DNA of 64,000 bases from Vespula vulgaris (lineage: Eukaryota; Arthropoda; Insecta; Hymenoptera; Vespidae). The notes below the pieces were generated by a model. It made no database searches and had not been told where the DNA came from. It saw only the letters and a program-made list of their open reading frames with translations. Each line of letters begins with the position of its first letter. Position 1 is the first letter of the stretch. The translations under genes were made by a program, and so were the position numbers. This document shows positions 11,346 through 22,606 of this stretch, piece by piece. Location: assembly GCF_905475345.1 (NCBI RefSeq), contig NC_066598.1, forward strand, positions 3,775,001-3,839,000, written 5' to 3'.

Positions 11346-12686
11346 ATATTGTTCTTGCAACTTTCGATATAATGTAGTTATACAATATTTATATTATTAA
11401 AAAAGTATGTAGTTGTTATTATTATTATTATTTTTTTTTTAAGCATTTAATACAGTAAATTATATAATATATCTCTATTAACAGAGAAAATTTTATCACG
11501 ATGTTTGATGTTTCATTTTGGGATAAAGATTAATCGTTCGATTTGACATATGTATGTGTATGTATATGTATATTAAATATAATAAAATATATATAAATTA
11601 ATAAAATATGATTACTGTTTAGAAAAAAAAAATATTGCGATAAAAGAGAGAGAATTATTTAGAATGAAAAATGTTTGATTTAATTATATTTATGTTCAAT
11701 TTTTTCTTTTCGTGGATATTTGATTAAAAAAATAAATAAATAAAAGAAGAACAAGAGGTAAAAAGTAAAGAGATTTAAAGAAAAAAGAGTTCGAAAATGT
11801 TTGAAACAAATAAGAAAATGTCTATATCGAATTTGAATAATATTCATTCTACATATATTAATAATATTTATTCTGTTTCTAATCTAACTAATATTGTAAT
11901 TTAATTTTAATAATTGTACCGTGTTGTTAAATTCTCTGCACACAGGCGTCTCCTCCAGTTCAAATATTTATATTATTCGACTGTATTCTATATTCTAATC
12001 TCGACTAATCTATTTTACCTTTGGAATAGATATATGCAAGCTAAGAGGATATCGTTCTAATCTAACAACTAATATCTCACTGAAATCTAATATCGTATTT
12101 ATAAATAAATTCCTTTTCGATTTTCAAACTGAAATGATATCATACTATATTTGCTTTATTCAATTAATGCATTTAGAAATCTAAATTATTTCTATTTCCA
12201 ACTAATCTCGATTGATCTCATAATTTACATGATCACGAAATTGATGTAACTTTAATACATACAAACACACACACACACATATATGTATTAAAAATATTTC
12301 TTTAATTATTATATTAAATATATTTTTATAATTAGTATTATGAAATATTTAAAAATATAAAAAAAAAATATATATATAATATTATAATATATGAAATATA
12401 AAAATAAAAAAAAATATTTCGTAATATCAATTATTCAAAATTGCTATCACTTATCTAAAAAATACAAAAAATAAATGTACAAAAAAAAAATTCAATCTTT
12501 CTAATCAAACCACTATGACATCACTTCCATAAAAAAAAAAAAAAAGAAAGAAAGAAAAAAAAAATAGAAATACAGAACAGATCTCGTATCGTACGGAAAT
12601 CTTTAACAATATTTTTCATAAAAAACATTTTATCGAACCAATCAAAATCAAAACCAAACCAAACAACAACAACAACAACAACAAAC
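11346..12686. other. AT-rich spacer
   Basis: Mostly A and T with TA, CA (12266-12279) and poly-A runs and an ACA trinucleotide run (12662-12685). Nothing gene-like. Confidence 0.7.
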
Positions 12687-12830
12687 AATCCTTCCCATTA
12701 CCACGATATATTACTTCGCATCACCATAACCTCTTTTTCTCCTGACACACCCCATGAGAATTCTTTCGAAAACAATATTTCGACTTTATTATTTCACGAT
12801 TTCGATTCGTTGCTCACACTCTCACTTACA
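12687..12830. other. unique island
   Basis: Non-repetitive; contains CCATTACC, also seen in the 13.1-kb island, and CCTGACACACCCCATG. No coding potential. Confidence 0.3.
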
Positions 12831-13069
12831 AACACAATAGTTACACATTACACATATACCATACGTATATGTAAATATCTAACATAGTAAGTAACAAATC
12901 ACATATCTACACACGCACATCTACGTAAACATATCCAATATATAAGTATCTTACATATCTACATACACACCCATACCCTCTCCCCCCCCCCATATATATA
13001 TATATATATATACATATCTATATACATATACATGTACAAACGAATATAACAAATGGATTTGTTCGCTCG

Positions 13070-13200
13070 AGAGACGTATAAAGCTCACACTCGGTTTAAA
13101 GCCCCGTAGGCTACGGTAATGGTAAGGATAAAAGCGATTTAACCGGTGCATTGAATTACAAACGGCCATTACCGACTCGCCGATCTCTACATGTACATAC
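13070..13200. promoter_or_regulatory. unique island with inverted CGGTAATGG sites
   Basis: CGGTAATGG (13114-13122) is matched in inverted orientation by CCATTACCG (13166-13174), 43 bp apart. CCGTAGGCTACGG at 13104-13116 is a 6-bp palindrome around a central G. TAATGG is a homeodomain-type core. A poly-C run (12982-12991) and TA run lie just upstream. Confidence 0.35.
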
Positions 13201-13238
13201 ATATCTTTTCAACGACGTTGACGACGTCGACGAAGACG

Positions 13239-13475
13239 AAGAGAGAGAGAGAGAGAGAGAGAGTGAACGAACGGGGTAGGTATATAAGAGGGTGGAGTAG
13301 GATAGTAAGTACTATAGTAGGTGCCACGTTTCATAGTTATATGTACACATCTAACCTATACCAGCCTGTTATACATTTCATTCTATTTGCCTTCATAGAT
13401 ATTCAGAGAAGCGTTCTCCCTCCACTTACGAGCCAATATTTACACTTCCACCGTATCGTAGCAGTCCTTTCGATA
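13239..13475 (+). promoter_or_regulatory. unique island with a TATA-like box
   Basis: After a GA run (13239-13263) comes GGGGTAGG followed by TATATAAG at 13281-13288, a good TATA-box match with G-rich flanks, then unique sequence to 13475. No convincing initiator 25-32 bp downstream was seen. A 119-codon frame (13191-13550) crosses the GA run and ends in TA repeat. A promoter here is possible but weakly supported. Confidence 0.2.
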
Positions 13476-15109
13476 GAAAATATATATATATATATATATG
13501 TATTTTGGATACTTGCTACGAATTTCTATTTCCAAGGACTACTTGTTTAAATTTTCTTTAAGTTTCGTCTTTTATTGTCTCGGGAGTTTCTTCGTTTATT
13601 TATTCGTTTGATTTGTTTGATGATTTACTCGTTTGATTGTTTGTTTGTTTGTTTGTTTTTTTTTTTAATGGGTTCTTTGTAAGCGTACATATTTTTTCGT
13701 TCGTTCGTTCGTTCGTTCGTTCGTTCGTTTGTTTGTTTATTTATTTATTTTCTTTTTTTTAATCTTAATTTTGTTACTTAACTTTGTTATTGAATTTTTA
13801 TTTGTATAGTGGCTTGTGTCGTCCTGTGTGGTGGGGATAGGTTTACTTTTTTATTGATTTTCTTTTCTCTTTTTTTCTTTCTTGGTTGTATTATGTAGAG
13901 TGTTACAGAAAATTGTTATATATATTATATATAAATATTTATATATATATATATGTATGTATGTATGTATATGTCTGTATATAGGATGTAAATCGTTACA
14001 GCTATCGATTTAAACATTTTGTTTTTATATGTGGTATATATGAGTATATGTATAACGAAAAAAGTTATACTTTATTGTATAAAATAGACCATGTAAAGTG
14101 TTAGAAAATGTTTTTAAATAGAGATCGATATATACACATCGATTAAACATTTTTATTTATAGAACAAATGCTATGTCGAAAAATTCAATTACCCTTTTTC
14201 GAGACTTTTTAAATTAATTTTGTTTTATTTGTCTTTTCTTTCTTTCTTTCTTTCTTCCTTTATTTATTTATTTATTTTTTCTTTTTCCGCCGTTTCTCCT
14301 TTTTTTTTTTTTCTTTTTTTCGTACCATTTTTTTTCCGATCGTAAAACTACAAGCGTAGAAACTTTTTTATAACCCGTAAAAAATAAATGAAACAACTAA
14401 GAAGTTTTAAAAAAAAAAAGAAAGGGGTAATTGATTTTTAAATATCACACAGGAACCATTGGTCTACCGTGTAAAGTTGCAGATTTAATTACAATTTTTG
14501 AAAAGAAATGACAGAAATTAGATACCTGAAAAGTAATTTAAAAGAGATAATTAATTCTTAAAAGGTAAAAAGGTCAGCTAGTAACGTTTGATTAAATCAC
14601 GTACAATTACACTGATATATTCTATTAAATTTTCTGAATAATTATTCTCCTTTTATATACATATACATCTACATGTATATTTCAAATAATTTATTAAAAT
14701 TACATAATATTTATATAACAAAATATATTACATATTTAAGATATTTCTCAATTATTTCCTTCCTTAACAATTTCATTACTCTAAATAATATAATACATAA
14801 TAAATAAATAAATATATATAAATATATATATATATATCATTGCCATAAATAACATTTCTATAAACAAAACACATGAATTTTTTCACTCGTACTTCACAAA
14901 ACATCTCGTGCAACGTCTCACGTAACGCGAACTAAAGACATACAAGAAAAAAAAAAGAAAAGAAAAGAAAAGAATAATATAATCCCCACGATGGTGCTTG
15001 AAAATACAGAAAAGAAGAAAAGATAGATAGAAAAAAAAAAAAACAAAATCAAGACAAATAAAAAAACAAGAGAAAAGTAAAAAGAGATTGGACAAGAATT
15101 CGAGTAACG
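13476..15109. other. AT-rich spacer with TTCG/TTTG arrays
   Basis: (AT)n at 13478-13499, TTTG run at 13640-13656, (TTCG)8 at 13696-13727 running into TTTG, TA/GTAT runs near 13938-13970, TTTC and TTTA runs at 14238-14276, AAAAG run at 14955-14972. Phrases around 13990-14020 and 14120-14150 (ATCGAT(T)TAAACATTTT) look like an old duplication. No gene. Confidence 0.7.
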
Positions 15110-15425
15110 ATATCCGTGCAAATTTGTCTTTAGTATCGTCGATGTTTAATTATCAAGCACCCCTAAAGATCGATCGGGGAACGATTTACGACTAAAATCG
15201 AGAGTTTGCACGGGTAAAGTAGTGTCGTGTGGTTGAGAAACATCGAAAGAGGATCGACGTATCCCAACGGAGGATTACGGTGCTAATTCATCAATCAGTG
15301 GTCAGAGTGCTTTGCTTCGAAAGTGGATGGTCGTGGAGGGGGGAGGAGATTTAAGGGGGAGGGGAAGGGTTGGTAGCATAGAGAAAGAGAAGGGGAATGG
15401 ACCAATGAGAGAACGAGTCTTTCTC
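15110..15425. promoter_or_regulatory. unique island with an Exd/Hox-type composite site
   Basis: Long non-repetitive island. The minus strand reads TGATTGATGA at 15288-15297, matching the PBC/Hox composite form TGATNNAT. TAATTATCAAG lies near 15147, and the palindromic phrase ATCGATCGGGG near 15172. Ends in G-rich sequence (15338-15368). The 77-codon frame at 15312-15545 has no recognisable domain. Confidence 0.35.
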
Positions 15426-15429
15426 TGTA

Positions 15430-15759
15430 GTATATACAGGGTGTGTGTATTTCAAGTGTTACGATGTGACTTATCGCAAAATGTTATAATGGTTTGTTTG
15501 TTTGTTTGTTTAGTAGTGTATTGTTTTTATGAAACAAATAAATAAATAGAGGAAGGATATATGATTATGGGAATGTAATTTGCTTAAGGATATTTTCCTA
15601 ATCACTTATATTTTTCTTTTTCTTTTTTCTGTTTTGTATTGTCTTTTTTTTCCCTTGGTTTTTTCCTTTTCTTGTTCTTCTTTTTTTTTTCTTTGATATT
15701 AATTGTTACGTTTAATGATAGTTTCGAAGAAGTTTGAATTGAACTCACCCTGTATATAC
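15430..15759. mobile_element. 330-bp MITE-like segment with 14-bp perfect TIRs
   Basis: GTATATACAGGGTG at 15430-15443 is the exact reverse complement of CACCCTGTATATAC at 15746-15759. No transposase frame lies inside, only T-rich filler and a TTTG run. If the true ends are TACAGGGTG, the flanking TA on each side would fit a TA target-site duplication as in Tc1/mariner-type MITEs, but because TA-rich palindromic sequence surrounds both ends this cannot be proven from one copy. ACAGGGTG ends are common among insect repeats. Non-autonomous relic most likely. Confidence 0.5.
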
Positions 15760-16148
15760 GTTATCTATATATATATATATATACATACACACACACGTAT
15801 ATCGGGTCAAAATAGAAAGAAAAAAAGAAAGGAAAAGAAAGATAGAGATAAACTCGATCGATGTTGTAGTCTTCGTTAATCGGTTTCTTCGCGTGATCTC
15901 ACGGTGAATAAAAAAAAAGAAAAAACAAACAAACAAACAAACAAAAATTAAGGAAAAAAAAAAGATCATAGCAATAGTCGATATTATTAACTCTAGAAAA
16001 GACAAAAAGAATTAAAAAGAAATAGAGTGACTTAGATAGAGGATGTCATTAATCATAATACCGTTTCGATTGAACTGCAAGGCCAGTGACTTCTTCAAAA
16101 AGCTCGGAAGAGGAATAAGGAAAGAAAGAGGCAGGCATAGACAGATAA

Positions 16149-16183
<35 letters not shown>

Positions 16184-16229
16184 AAGAGAGAGAGTAAGAG
16201 ACGAAGAGAAGGGGAAAGAAAAGTACGAA
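15760..16229. other. spacer passing into a purine block
   Basis: TA and CA runs (15768-15796), a unique phrase at 15845-15905, AAAC run (15925-15944), then a GA/GACA-rich purine block from 16110 (short GACAGACAGACAG at 16159-16173). Frames on both strands are repeat translations. Confidence 0.7.
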
Positions 16230-16380
16230 GAATGAAAAAGCAATGGACTGAGACCACGAAAGAAGAGAGAAAGAAAGCGAAGGCGACAGAGCTAAGAAAT
16301 TTCGTCTGGAATGAACGTAAGAGAGATTTGTCATCCCAGTTTGACGTATCACGAAAAACTACCCCTGACCTTTGAACCGT
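16230..16380 (-). promoter_or_regulatory. unique island with a DR1 nuclear-receptor-type element
   Basis: The minus strand of 16366-16378 reads GGTTCAAAGGTCA: two nuclear-receptor half-sites in direct repeat with a one-base spacer (DR1), the class bound by HNF4 and RXR/USP partners in animals. The island lies between a purine block (16110-16290) and a pyrimidine block (16381-16740), so it is the loop of a potential long GA/CT inverted pair. Confidence 0.35.
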
Positions 16381-16455
16381 CTCTCTCTCTCTCTCTCTTT
16401 TTCTCTTTCTATGACTCCCTCTATTTCTTTCTTTTTTCCTCTTTCTCAATCTTTT

Positions 16456-16492
<37 letters not shown>

Positions 16493-16635
16493 ATATATAT
16501 ATATGACTCTCTCTTTCTGTTTCTCAATCTCTCGCTTTCTCTCTTCCTCTCTCTTTCTCTTATTCTTTCTCTTTCTCTTTCTCTGTTCTTTCTCTTTTCT
16601 TTCTCTCTTTCTCTCTCTCTCTTTCTCTAATTCTT

Positions 16636-16666
<31 letters not shown>

Positions 16667-16742
16667 TTCTTTTTCTTTTTTTTCTTTTCCTTTTTTTCTT
16701 TCTCTTTTTCTCTTTCTCTCTCTATATCTTTCTTTCTTTTCA
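16381..16742. repeat. 360-bp pyrimidine block (CT/TTTC)
   Basis: Almost unbroken C/T sequence on the top strand with CT runs (16381-16397, 16457-16488) and one TA run (16492-16503). Poly-Ser/Leu/Phe frames here are artefacts. Confidence 0.9.
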
Positions 16743-17734
16743 TTTCAAGATTTTTCAAAGAAGGATAAATGTGACAGATCAAAAATTCAAAAAATGATTA
16801 TTGTTTCAGTAATGTCAGATAAAATTGTTCAATAACAAAATCGAATAAGGAATTAAACGTTTCGTTGTTCGGTGATATCGAAAAGATTTAAAAACGCAAA
16901 AAAGAGAAATATGTCCAAGTACGTTGATAAGTAATAAAATTATTCATTCGGTTACGACGATCTCGGAAATGATTGATATTCCTACGAATTGTTTAATATG
17001 ATTTTCTTCCTTTAGATTTCGTTACATATTTTTCTTGTTTCATTTGATATACCACTCGCATTTCTAAATAAAAAGTATTTTAATTAATCAACGACATCTA
17101 TCTAGCTTATCTATACATTCCTAATTATCTACGATATTCTAATAAAACCAAAAAAAAAAGAAAGAAAGAAAGAACAAATTATTAAACAAATACAATAATA
17201 CTTTCTTGTTTACATATATTTTCTATCATTATAGCATAATTGCATATATAAAAAAAAAAAATCTATGAACCACAAGGCTGTCTCAAAATCAAGAAAAATA
17301 AATTGAAATAACACTTGTCCTTTCTAAAACACAATTTACATACTCTTCAATGTCCCTACATAAAACCTACGATCTAAATAACAGATTACGTTCGATGATC
17401 TATCGATTTGAAAACTAACTAATATCACAATCAAACGATCGAACGATCGAACAATCAAACAAACGAACAAACAAACAAAATTAAAAAAGTAAAAACGACA
17501 AAGAAAGAAAAGAGGAATTCAAACTAAAATAAAATAAAATAAAATAACACTTAAAGTTCCCATTATTTACACGTATAATATTCATGTATAATATCTATTA
17601 TCCAACAGGGACTAGACTTCGATTCGTAACAGATAATACAATCCATCTACATACGTATCTCTTCCAATACGGTATTTACACTGACATACTCAATAATACC
17701 TCGGCCAATATCAAACGAATTCGTTCGAAAACTC
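16743..17734. other. AT-rich spacer
   Basis: Mostly unique AT-rich sequence with AAAG (17151-17172), ACAA/AACG runs (17432-17478; CGATCGAA repeated) and AAAAT repeats (17526-17546). No gene seen. Confidence 0.65.
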
Positions 17735-18110
17735 TTCTCCTGGCTGGCTGCACAGTTTCGAAATGAGAACGTACGAGTTGCCGCGTTCGTTATAACGCAT
17801 GCCGGAGAAAAATTGGTATGTGTGTATTGTACCTTGTATATATATATATATCTCTCTCTTTCCCTCTCTCTTTCACGCACATACGCACACACATAGATAC
17901 ACATATACATATATACACATGTGCACACTCCACTCTCTTGCAACAGGACCAAAAAATGTGCGGAATTCTTTGACGCGTCGCTTTACGTATTTCGCGTATT
18001 CCGCGTATTTCGTGATACGAGTGCGAGAGAGAGAGAGAGAGAGAGAGAGAAAATGGCGAATCTTTTGAAGCTGTTCGAAACGTGCTACAACGTCGATTTT
18101 TTGAAATGAT
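17735..18110. other. unique islands around TA/CT/CA microsatellites
   Basis: Unique at 17735-17815 and 17935-18110. A perfect 9-bp tandem triplet CGTATTTCG/CGTATTCCG/CGTATTTCG lies at 17986-18012, followed by a GA run (18026-18050). Frames on both strands are mixtures of island and repeat and are not supported. Confidence 0.3.
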
Positions 18111-19019
18111 TGACGGAGTATGTTGTTTTTATAGTTCTTTTTTCTATACCCCGTGTATATGTGTATATGTATATATATATATTTCTTTTTTGTCGTTTTT
18201 TTTATTTTATTTTTTATTTTTTTTTGCTCGAGGTAGAAATGATCATTAAAGTGGAGTGAACAATATCGTAGAAATCAATTACATCATCTGATTGCTAAAA
18301 TCGATATCACTGTGCCTCTATTTTTTTTTTCTCTTTTTGTTTTCTTTTTTTTTTTTTCTTTGGATTTCTCTCTCATTTTTCTATTCTTTCTATGTTTTTT
18401 GTTCCTTTTTATTTTGTTTTTTTTTTCTTTTTTGCTTCTTCTTTGTTTTTTCCTCTCCGTTTTGATTGATGAATTCGTTCTTGATTTTTCGAATAAGCTG
18501 TAAGGATTTTTAATCACTCGTTCTCTTTCTTTTCTTTTCTTTTTTTTTTTTTTCTTTTGCCGTCTAATAGATGTTTAGTTCTTGTAATTCTCGTAAAAGT
18601 AGGGTGTAAAAAATAAGCTGATAATTGTGAAGTTTGATTAATAAGTGAGAAAAGAAAAGAAGAAATAAAAAAATAAAAAGAGAGAAGAAAAAGAGGAAAC
18701 ATTCGTTTTGATACTTATTATACATTATTATACGTTATTATAATAATACCTATATATATATATATGTATATTTTATATTAAACATTATTAATATTAATAT
18801 TATATATATATAAATATTACAAAAAAACAAATGATTCAATTGAAATATTCTCAGTCACATAACATATAAATAAAATTTTTTCACAAGAATAAATTATAAT
18901 ACTATTACGATCATTCCTATTATTATTACTATTATCTATTATCTATTATCCTTACTTATTACCTATCACTATTTTCGTATCTCGTTAGTTAGAAAACTTA
19001 AGAGATACATAAAAAAGAA
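18111..19019. other. T-rich and AT-rich spacer
   Basis: Long T/TTTC tract at 18318-18450 and 18525-18556; TA runs at 18750-18766 and 18805-18814. No gene. Confidence 0.7.
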
Positions 19020-19030
19020 TGAAAAAGAAA

Positions 19031-19070
<40 letters not shown>

Positions 19071-19355
19071 TAGACAAGAAGAACGAAGAGAAAAGAAAAA
19101 GAAAAAAACAAACAAAAAATCTAAAAGAACAGGAGAGAGAAAAAAAAAAGAAAAATCTGTTTCTGATCCCGAAACTCATTAAATCTCTCTGGATATATCC
19201 GACAAAGAGAGACACAGACAGAGAAATAGAAATAGAAATAGAAAGAGAGAGAGAGAGAGAGAGAGCGATAGAAAGAGAAAAAAGAGAAAGAAAGAAAGAG
19301 AGAAACCTAAAGCTCTCGAAAAAATAAGAGCTAGGAGCTAGGAGCTAGGAGCTAC
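19020..19355. repeat. purine block ending in a heptamer array
   Basis: GA runs (19036-19068, 19241-19264) and AAAG/AG mixtures, interrupted by unique sequence at 19155-19200. It ends with 3.9 copies of the heptamer GAGCTAG at 19328-19354, an unusual GC-containing repeat for this window. Confidence 0.8.
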
Positions 19356-19525
19356 GTCGAAACCTAATCGAACTTCATTGTACTCTGTGAGTGTTTTCGT
19401 AGTATAGGTAAGAACAAACCTTGGATTAATCGGCTGATCGGAATTTATTGCTATCGAAGAGTTTCGAGAATCTCGAAAAGCTTTAGTCAAGGGAATATCT
19501 CAAGGACACTTTTCCAACGTCTTCT
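19356..19525. other. unique island
   Basis: Non-repetitive stretch between the purine block and a CTT/TTTC pyrimidine block. Contains TTGGATTAATCGGCTGATCG (GGATTA is a Bicoid/Otx-type core). No coding evidence. Confidence 0.3.
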
Positions 19526-19529
19526 CTTT

Positions 19530-19560
<31 letters not shown>

Positions 19561-20381
19561 TTTTCTTTCTTTCTTTCTTTCTTTCTTTCGTACCACCATA
19601 CGATTTAACTGTACTGTCGAGGAATCCCAATATTTCGTTCGCTTTTATCCTCTGCTTCAAAGCTTTTTCTTCGTTCTCTCTCTCTCTTTCTCTCTTTCTC
19701 TATTTCTCTATTTCTCTCTTTCTCTTTCTTTCTTTCTTTTTTTTGGTTCTCTATCTCCATCTTTTTCTTATTCTTTTTCTCGGTCGCACGCACGTGTTAG
19801 TATATACACGCACAGATACAAGCATTTTCTTTTTATACGTTATTCGATATAACTTATAATAGAGTTTCTAATACGTTTCTTTTATGTTTCGAATTTTTTG
19901 ATCTCGTTTGGATAGGTTAGATATTTGTTTTTGTATCTGTAAGATCGTAGGTCGTATGTCGTATTGATAATAGTCGTTCGAGTTAATTTTATTAATTGTA
20001 GTTTTTCATTCAATTTATTTTATTATGGAAACTCGTGGAAATTATCGTCGAGGTGGTATTTGTTTATGATCTGAGAAAAAATATGGAAAAGTTTTTAGAT
20101 GTATCTATATGCGTATGTATGATAAGTAAATATAGATAATTAAATTAAATCTGACATCTGTCAATTTTATAACAAAATGTTATAAAAATTATTATGCATA
20201 TATATGCGTCTATGAGTATCAATGATTCGAGAAAAAAATTTTGTTAAACTTAATATATATGAATATAATGTCAAAGTATATACATGTATCATGTACTACG
20301 TGGTATATAAGATAAATAAATAAGAACAATTAAATCTGACAATCGTAAAAAAGAAATATGCATTTATACGTATATAGAAAC

Positions 20382-20427
<46 letters not shown>

Positions 20428-21099
20428 GATTCAAAACTTACTTTACGTATTATTAAATTCAAATGGATGAAAAAAGTTCGTATAAAATTATGCCCAAAAA
20501 TGCTTTATTAATATAATATACGCTTTTAAAAATAATTCTGATTTATACTTTATATTAACACTTATAAGAAATATTTGAATTAATATTTATCGAACTCTTC
20601 TTCTTCTTCTTCTTTTTTTCATATTATAATTCTCGTTTCATTTTTACGTATACGCACTATAATTAACAATAACAAATATCGTAATTTCACAGAATATGTA
20701 ATTTTTGTAACATATTTAAAACGCATTTACTATCACTTCCACTAGACTTGAAATATTTAAAAGACTTCAGCCATCGTTAATTCGACGAATAGAAACTTAC
20801 ATTCTCGCAAAGAGAGCTGAATTTTCCAACATTTCTTATAACCTTCACAACAAATTACAAATATCGTTAGAAGCGTATAAAATGATGTACTTTTAATTAA
20901 TTTCTTAATGACACACTTTCGAACATAACGTAATACTTTCTTCATTCGTTCGATCTCTCGATAATACTACATTATAATATAAATTCAATCCCATGCTTTT
21001 TTCGAGGACATATGTATCTTTAATATCTCATAATATAAAATATATCTCGTAATAAATTTCATAATAAATAGCGACGTAATAAAAATTCTTGGCGATTTG
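19526..21099. other. pyrimidine tract then AT-rich spacer
   Basis: CTT run (19525-19560), TTTC run (19563-19590), CT-rich tract (19674-19745), then AT-rich sequence with (AT)20 at 20385-20425. A loose duplication links 20121-20215 with 20311-20375 (GATAA(G/A)TAAATA, TAAATCTGACA, ATGCATAT), period about 185-190 bp. No gene. Confidence 0.65.
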
Positions 21100-21340
21100 G
21101 AGAATGTCTCGAAAAATAGTTTAAGAGAAAATTCAGTTCGTAGAAGAACAGCAACAGTAGCACCAGTAGCACCAGTAGCACCAGCGAACAAGGCTGTCTC
21201 GCAAGATAAATAATTAAGGAAGCGCATTATCGTGAGGTACTGCAAAGCGAGAGATCGTCCGGTTCTAAGGGGTAGCACGAATTTATCACGTCCCTTCTAG
21301 CACCCTCCCATGCAACCATGAACTCGTTTCACGGACAATC
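21100..21340. other. unique island with 9-bp triplet repeat
   Basis: CAGTAGCAC is tandemly repeated three times at 21155-21181. Downstream is a GC-richer unique segment to 21340. The minus-strand frame (20985-21278, 97 codons) is open through the repeat, reading Gly-Ala-Thr three times, but has no recognised domain and an AT-rich tail. The same 9-mer recurs singly at 63484-63492. Confidence 0.3.
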
Positions 21341-21447
21341 CCATACACATAAACTTATACAAATACATAAAAACGTTCACATTCACATTCACACGTGCAA
21401 TCATACTCGTACATATATACGTATATATACGTATATATACATGTATT

Positions 21448-21488
<41 letters not shown>

Positions 21489-21596
21489 TTCTCTTGCCAT
21501 ATTTTACAGACAAGCCGGAATCTTTTGTCTTCATAATATTTATCCCACCGCGGATGGAGAGAGTAATGGAGCGAGTCTCCCTCGAGAAAGAAAGAA

Positions 21597-21632
<36 letters not shown>

Positions 21633-21812
21633 ATAGATAGATGGATAGATGGATAGATAGATAGATAGAAAAAAAAAGAAAAAATAAAAGAACGAGATCG
21701 GAAATACGAGCTAGCTTGCTCCTACTACTACTACTACTACTATTACTGTCATGGCTACCAATCTTCTCTCTCTTTCTATCTTACTACGTTTCTATAGTCT
21801 TCTCTTTTTCTT

Positions 21813-21845
<33 letters not shown>

Positions 21846-21959
21846 CATCGAGCTTAGGTAAGATGATAAATTCGAAGGGTATACCGTTTTCTCCGAGGTT
21901 CACCGATTTAGCGAGAAAAAATATTTTCTACCTCCCAAGTATGAGAATGTGTGTTATAT
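21341..21959. repeat. CA, TA, GATA, CTA and CT microsatellite cluster
   Basis: Short TA/GTATA runs (21407-21440), (AC)17 at 21450-21483, ATAG array 21601-21669, CTA trinucleotides 21720-21741, CT run 21822-21842. Short unique pieces remain at 21490-21590 and 21845-21950. No gene. Confidence 0.85.
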
Positions 21960-22095
21960 AGTAGTAGATGGCTCTGTGGTGGGGGTAAGATGAGTGAGGA
22001 GTGGGGGGAGGAGTCGAAAGTGGGAGACATCATTATAAAGATCATTGTGGTATCCAATTACGTGTCAGGCTCTTATGATGTTATGGGACTTTTTT
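21960..22095. promoter_or_regulatory. unique island with Sox-like and homeodomain-like sites
   Basis: G-rich start (GGTGGGGGTAAG; GTGGGGGGAGGAG), then CATTGTG at 22043-22049 and CCAATTA at 22054-22060 within 18 bp. Followed by poly-T, TA and TTTC repeats. Confidence 0.3.
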
Positions 22096-22164
22096 TTGTA
22101 CGATAATAATTTCTTTTTTCCTATATATATATATATTTTTTTTTTATTGTTGTGTCGTTGTCTC

Positions 22165-22165
<1 letters not shown>

Positions 22166-22199
<34 letters not shown>

Positions 22200-22268
22200 T
22201 TTTTTTTCTTCTTTCAATAGAACAAAATGTTTGGAAAAGTATTGCTGGACGAACGACGAGATAGAAAA

Positions 22269-22303
<35 letters not shown>
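22166..22303. repeat. inverted TTTC / GA arms around a short core
   Basis: (TTTC)n at 22166-22200 and poly-T to 22210 face a GA run at 22271-22299 across about 60 bp. Opposite-strand purine and pyrimidine arms could fold back in RNA or single-stranded DNA. Confidence 0.7.
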
Positions 22304-22305
<2 letters not shown>

Positions 22306-22510
22306 TGATCGTAACGTATTCGTGGCACGCGATAAAATGTCGAGCATGTGGGAGAGCAGACTGTGAAATGGGGATTTTTTTTTTATTGCAGTTCGAATTG
22401 TTCGTAGTTAGAGTGATGGCAGGTGGATGTGGAAAAATCGTAAAATGTGACATGTCCGTCGATTTTGTGGGTTCCGATTGGTGATTGGCTGCCGTGATTG
22501 GTTCGTTGAA
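22304..22510 (-). promoter_or_regulatory. unique island with three CCAAT boxes
   Basis: ATTGG (CCAAT on the minus strand) occurs at 22477-22481, 22484-22488 and 22497-22501, three in 25 bp. Upstream unique sequence includes GGCAGGTGGATG (CAGGTG E-box) near 22420. The 85-codon frame 22227-22484 spans GA repeat and island and has no recognised domain. Confidence 0.35.
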
Positions 22511-22560
22511 AAAAAAATATATATATATATCTATACACACATATGTGTCTGTATATACAT

Positions 22561-22566
<6 letters not shown>

Positions 22567-22606
<40 letters not shown>

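Noticed and set aside
13281..13288. TATATAAG as a proven core promoter
   Set aside because: No initiator or coding exon downstream; TATA-like words are expected often in AT-rich DNA.
16012..16835. Frames of 110-174 codons on both strands
   Set aside because: Arg/Glu-rich on one strand and Ser/Leu-rich on the other, exactly as expected from GA/CT repeats; only about 50 codons come from unique sequence.
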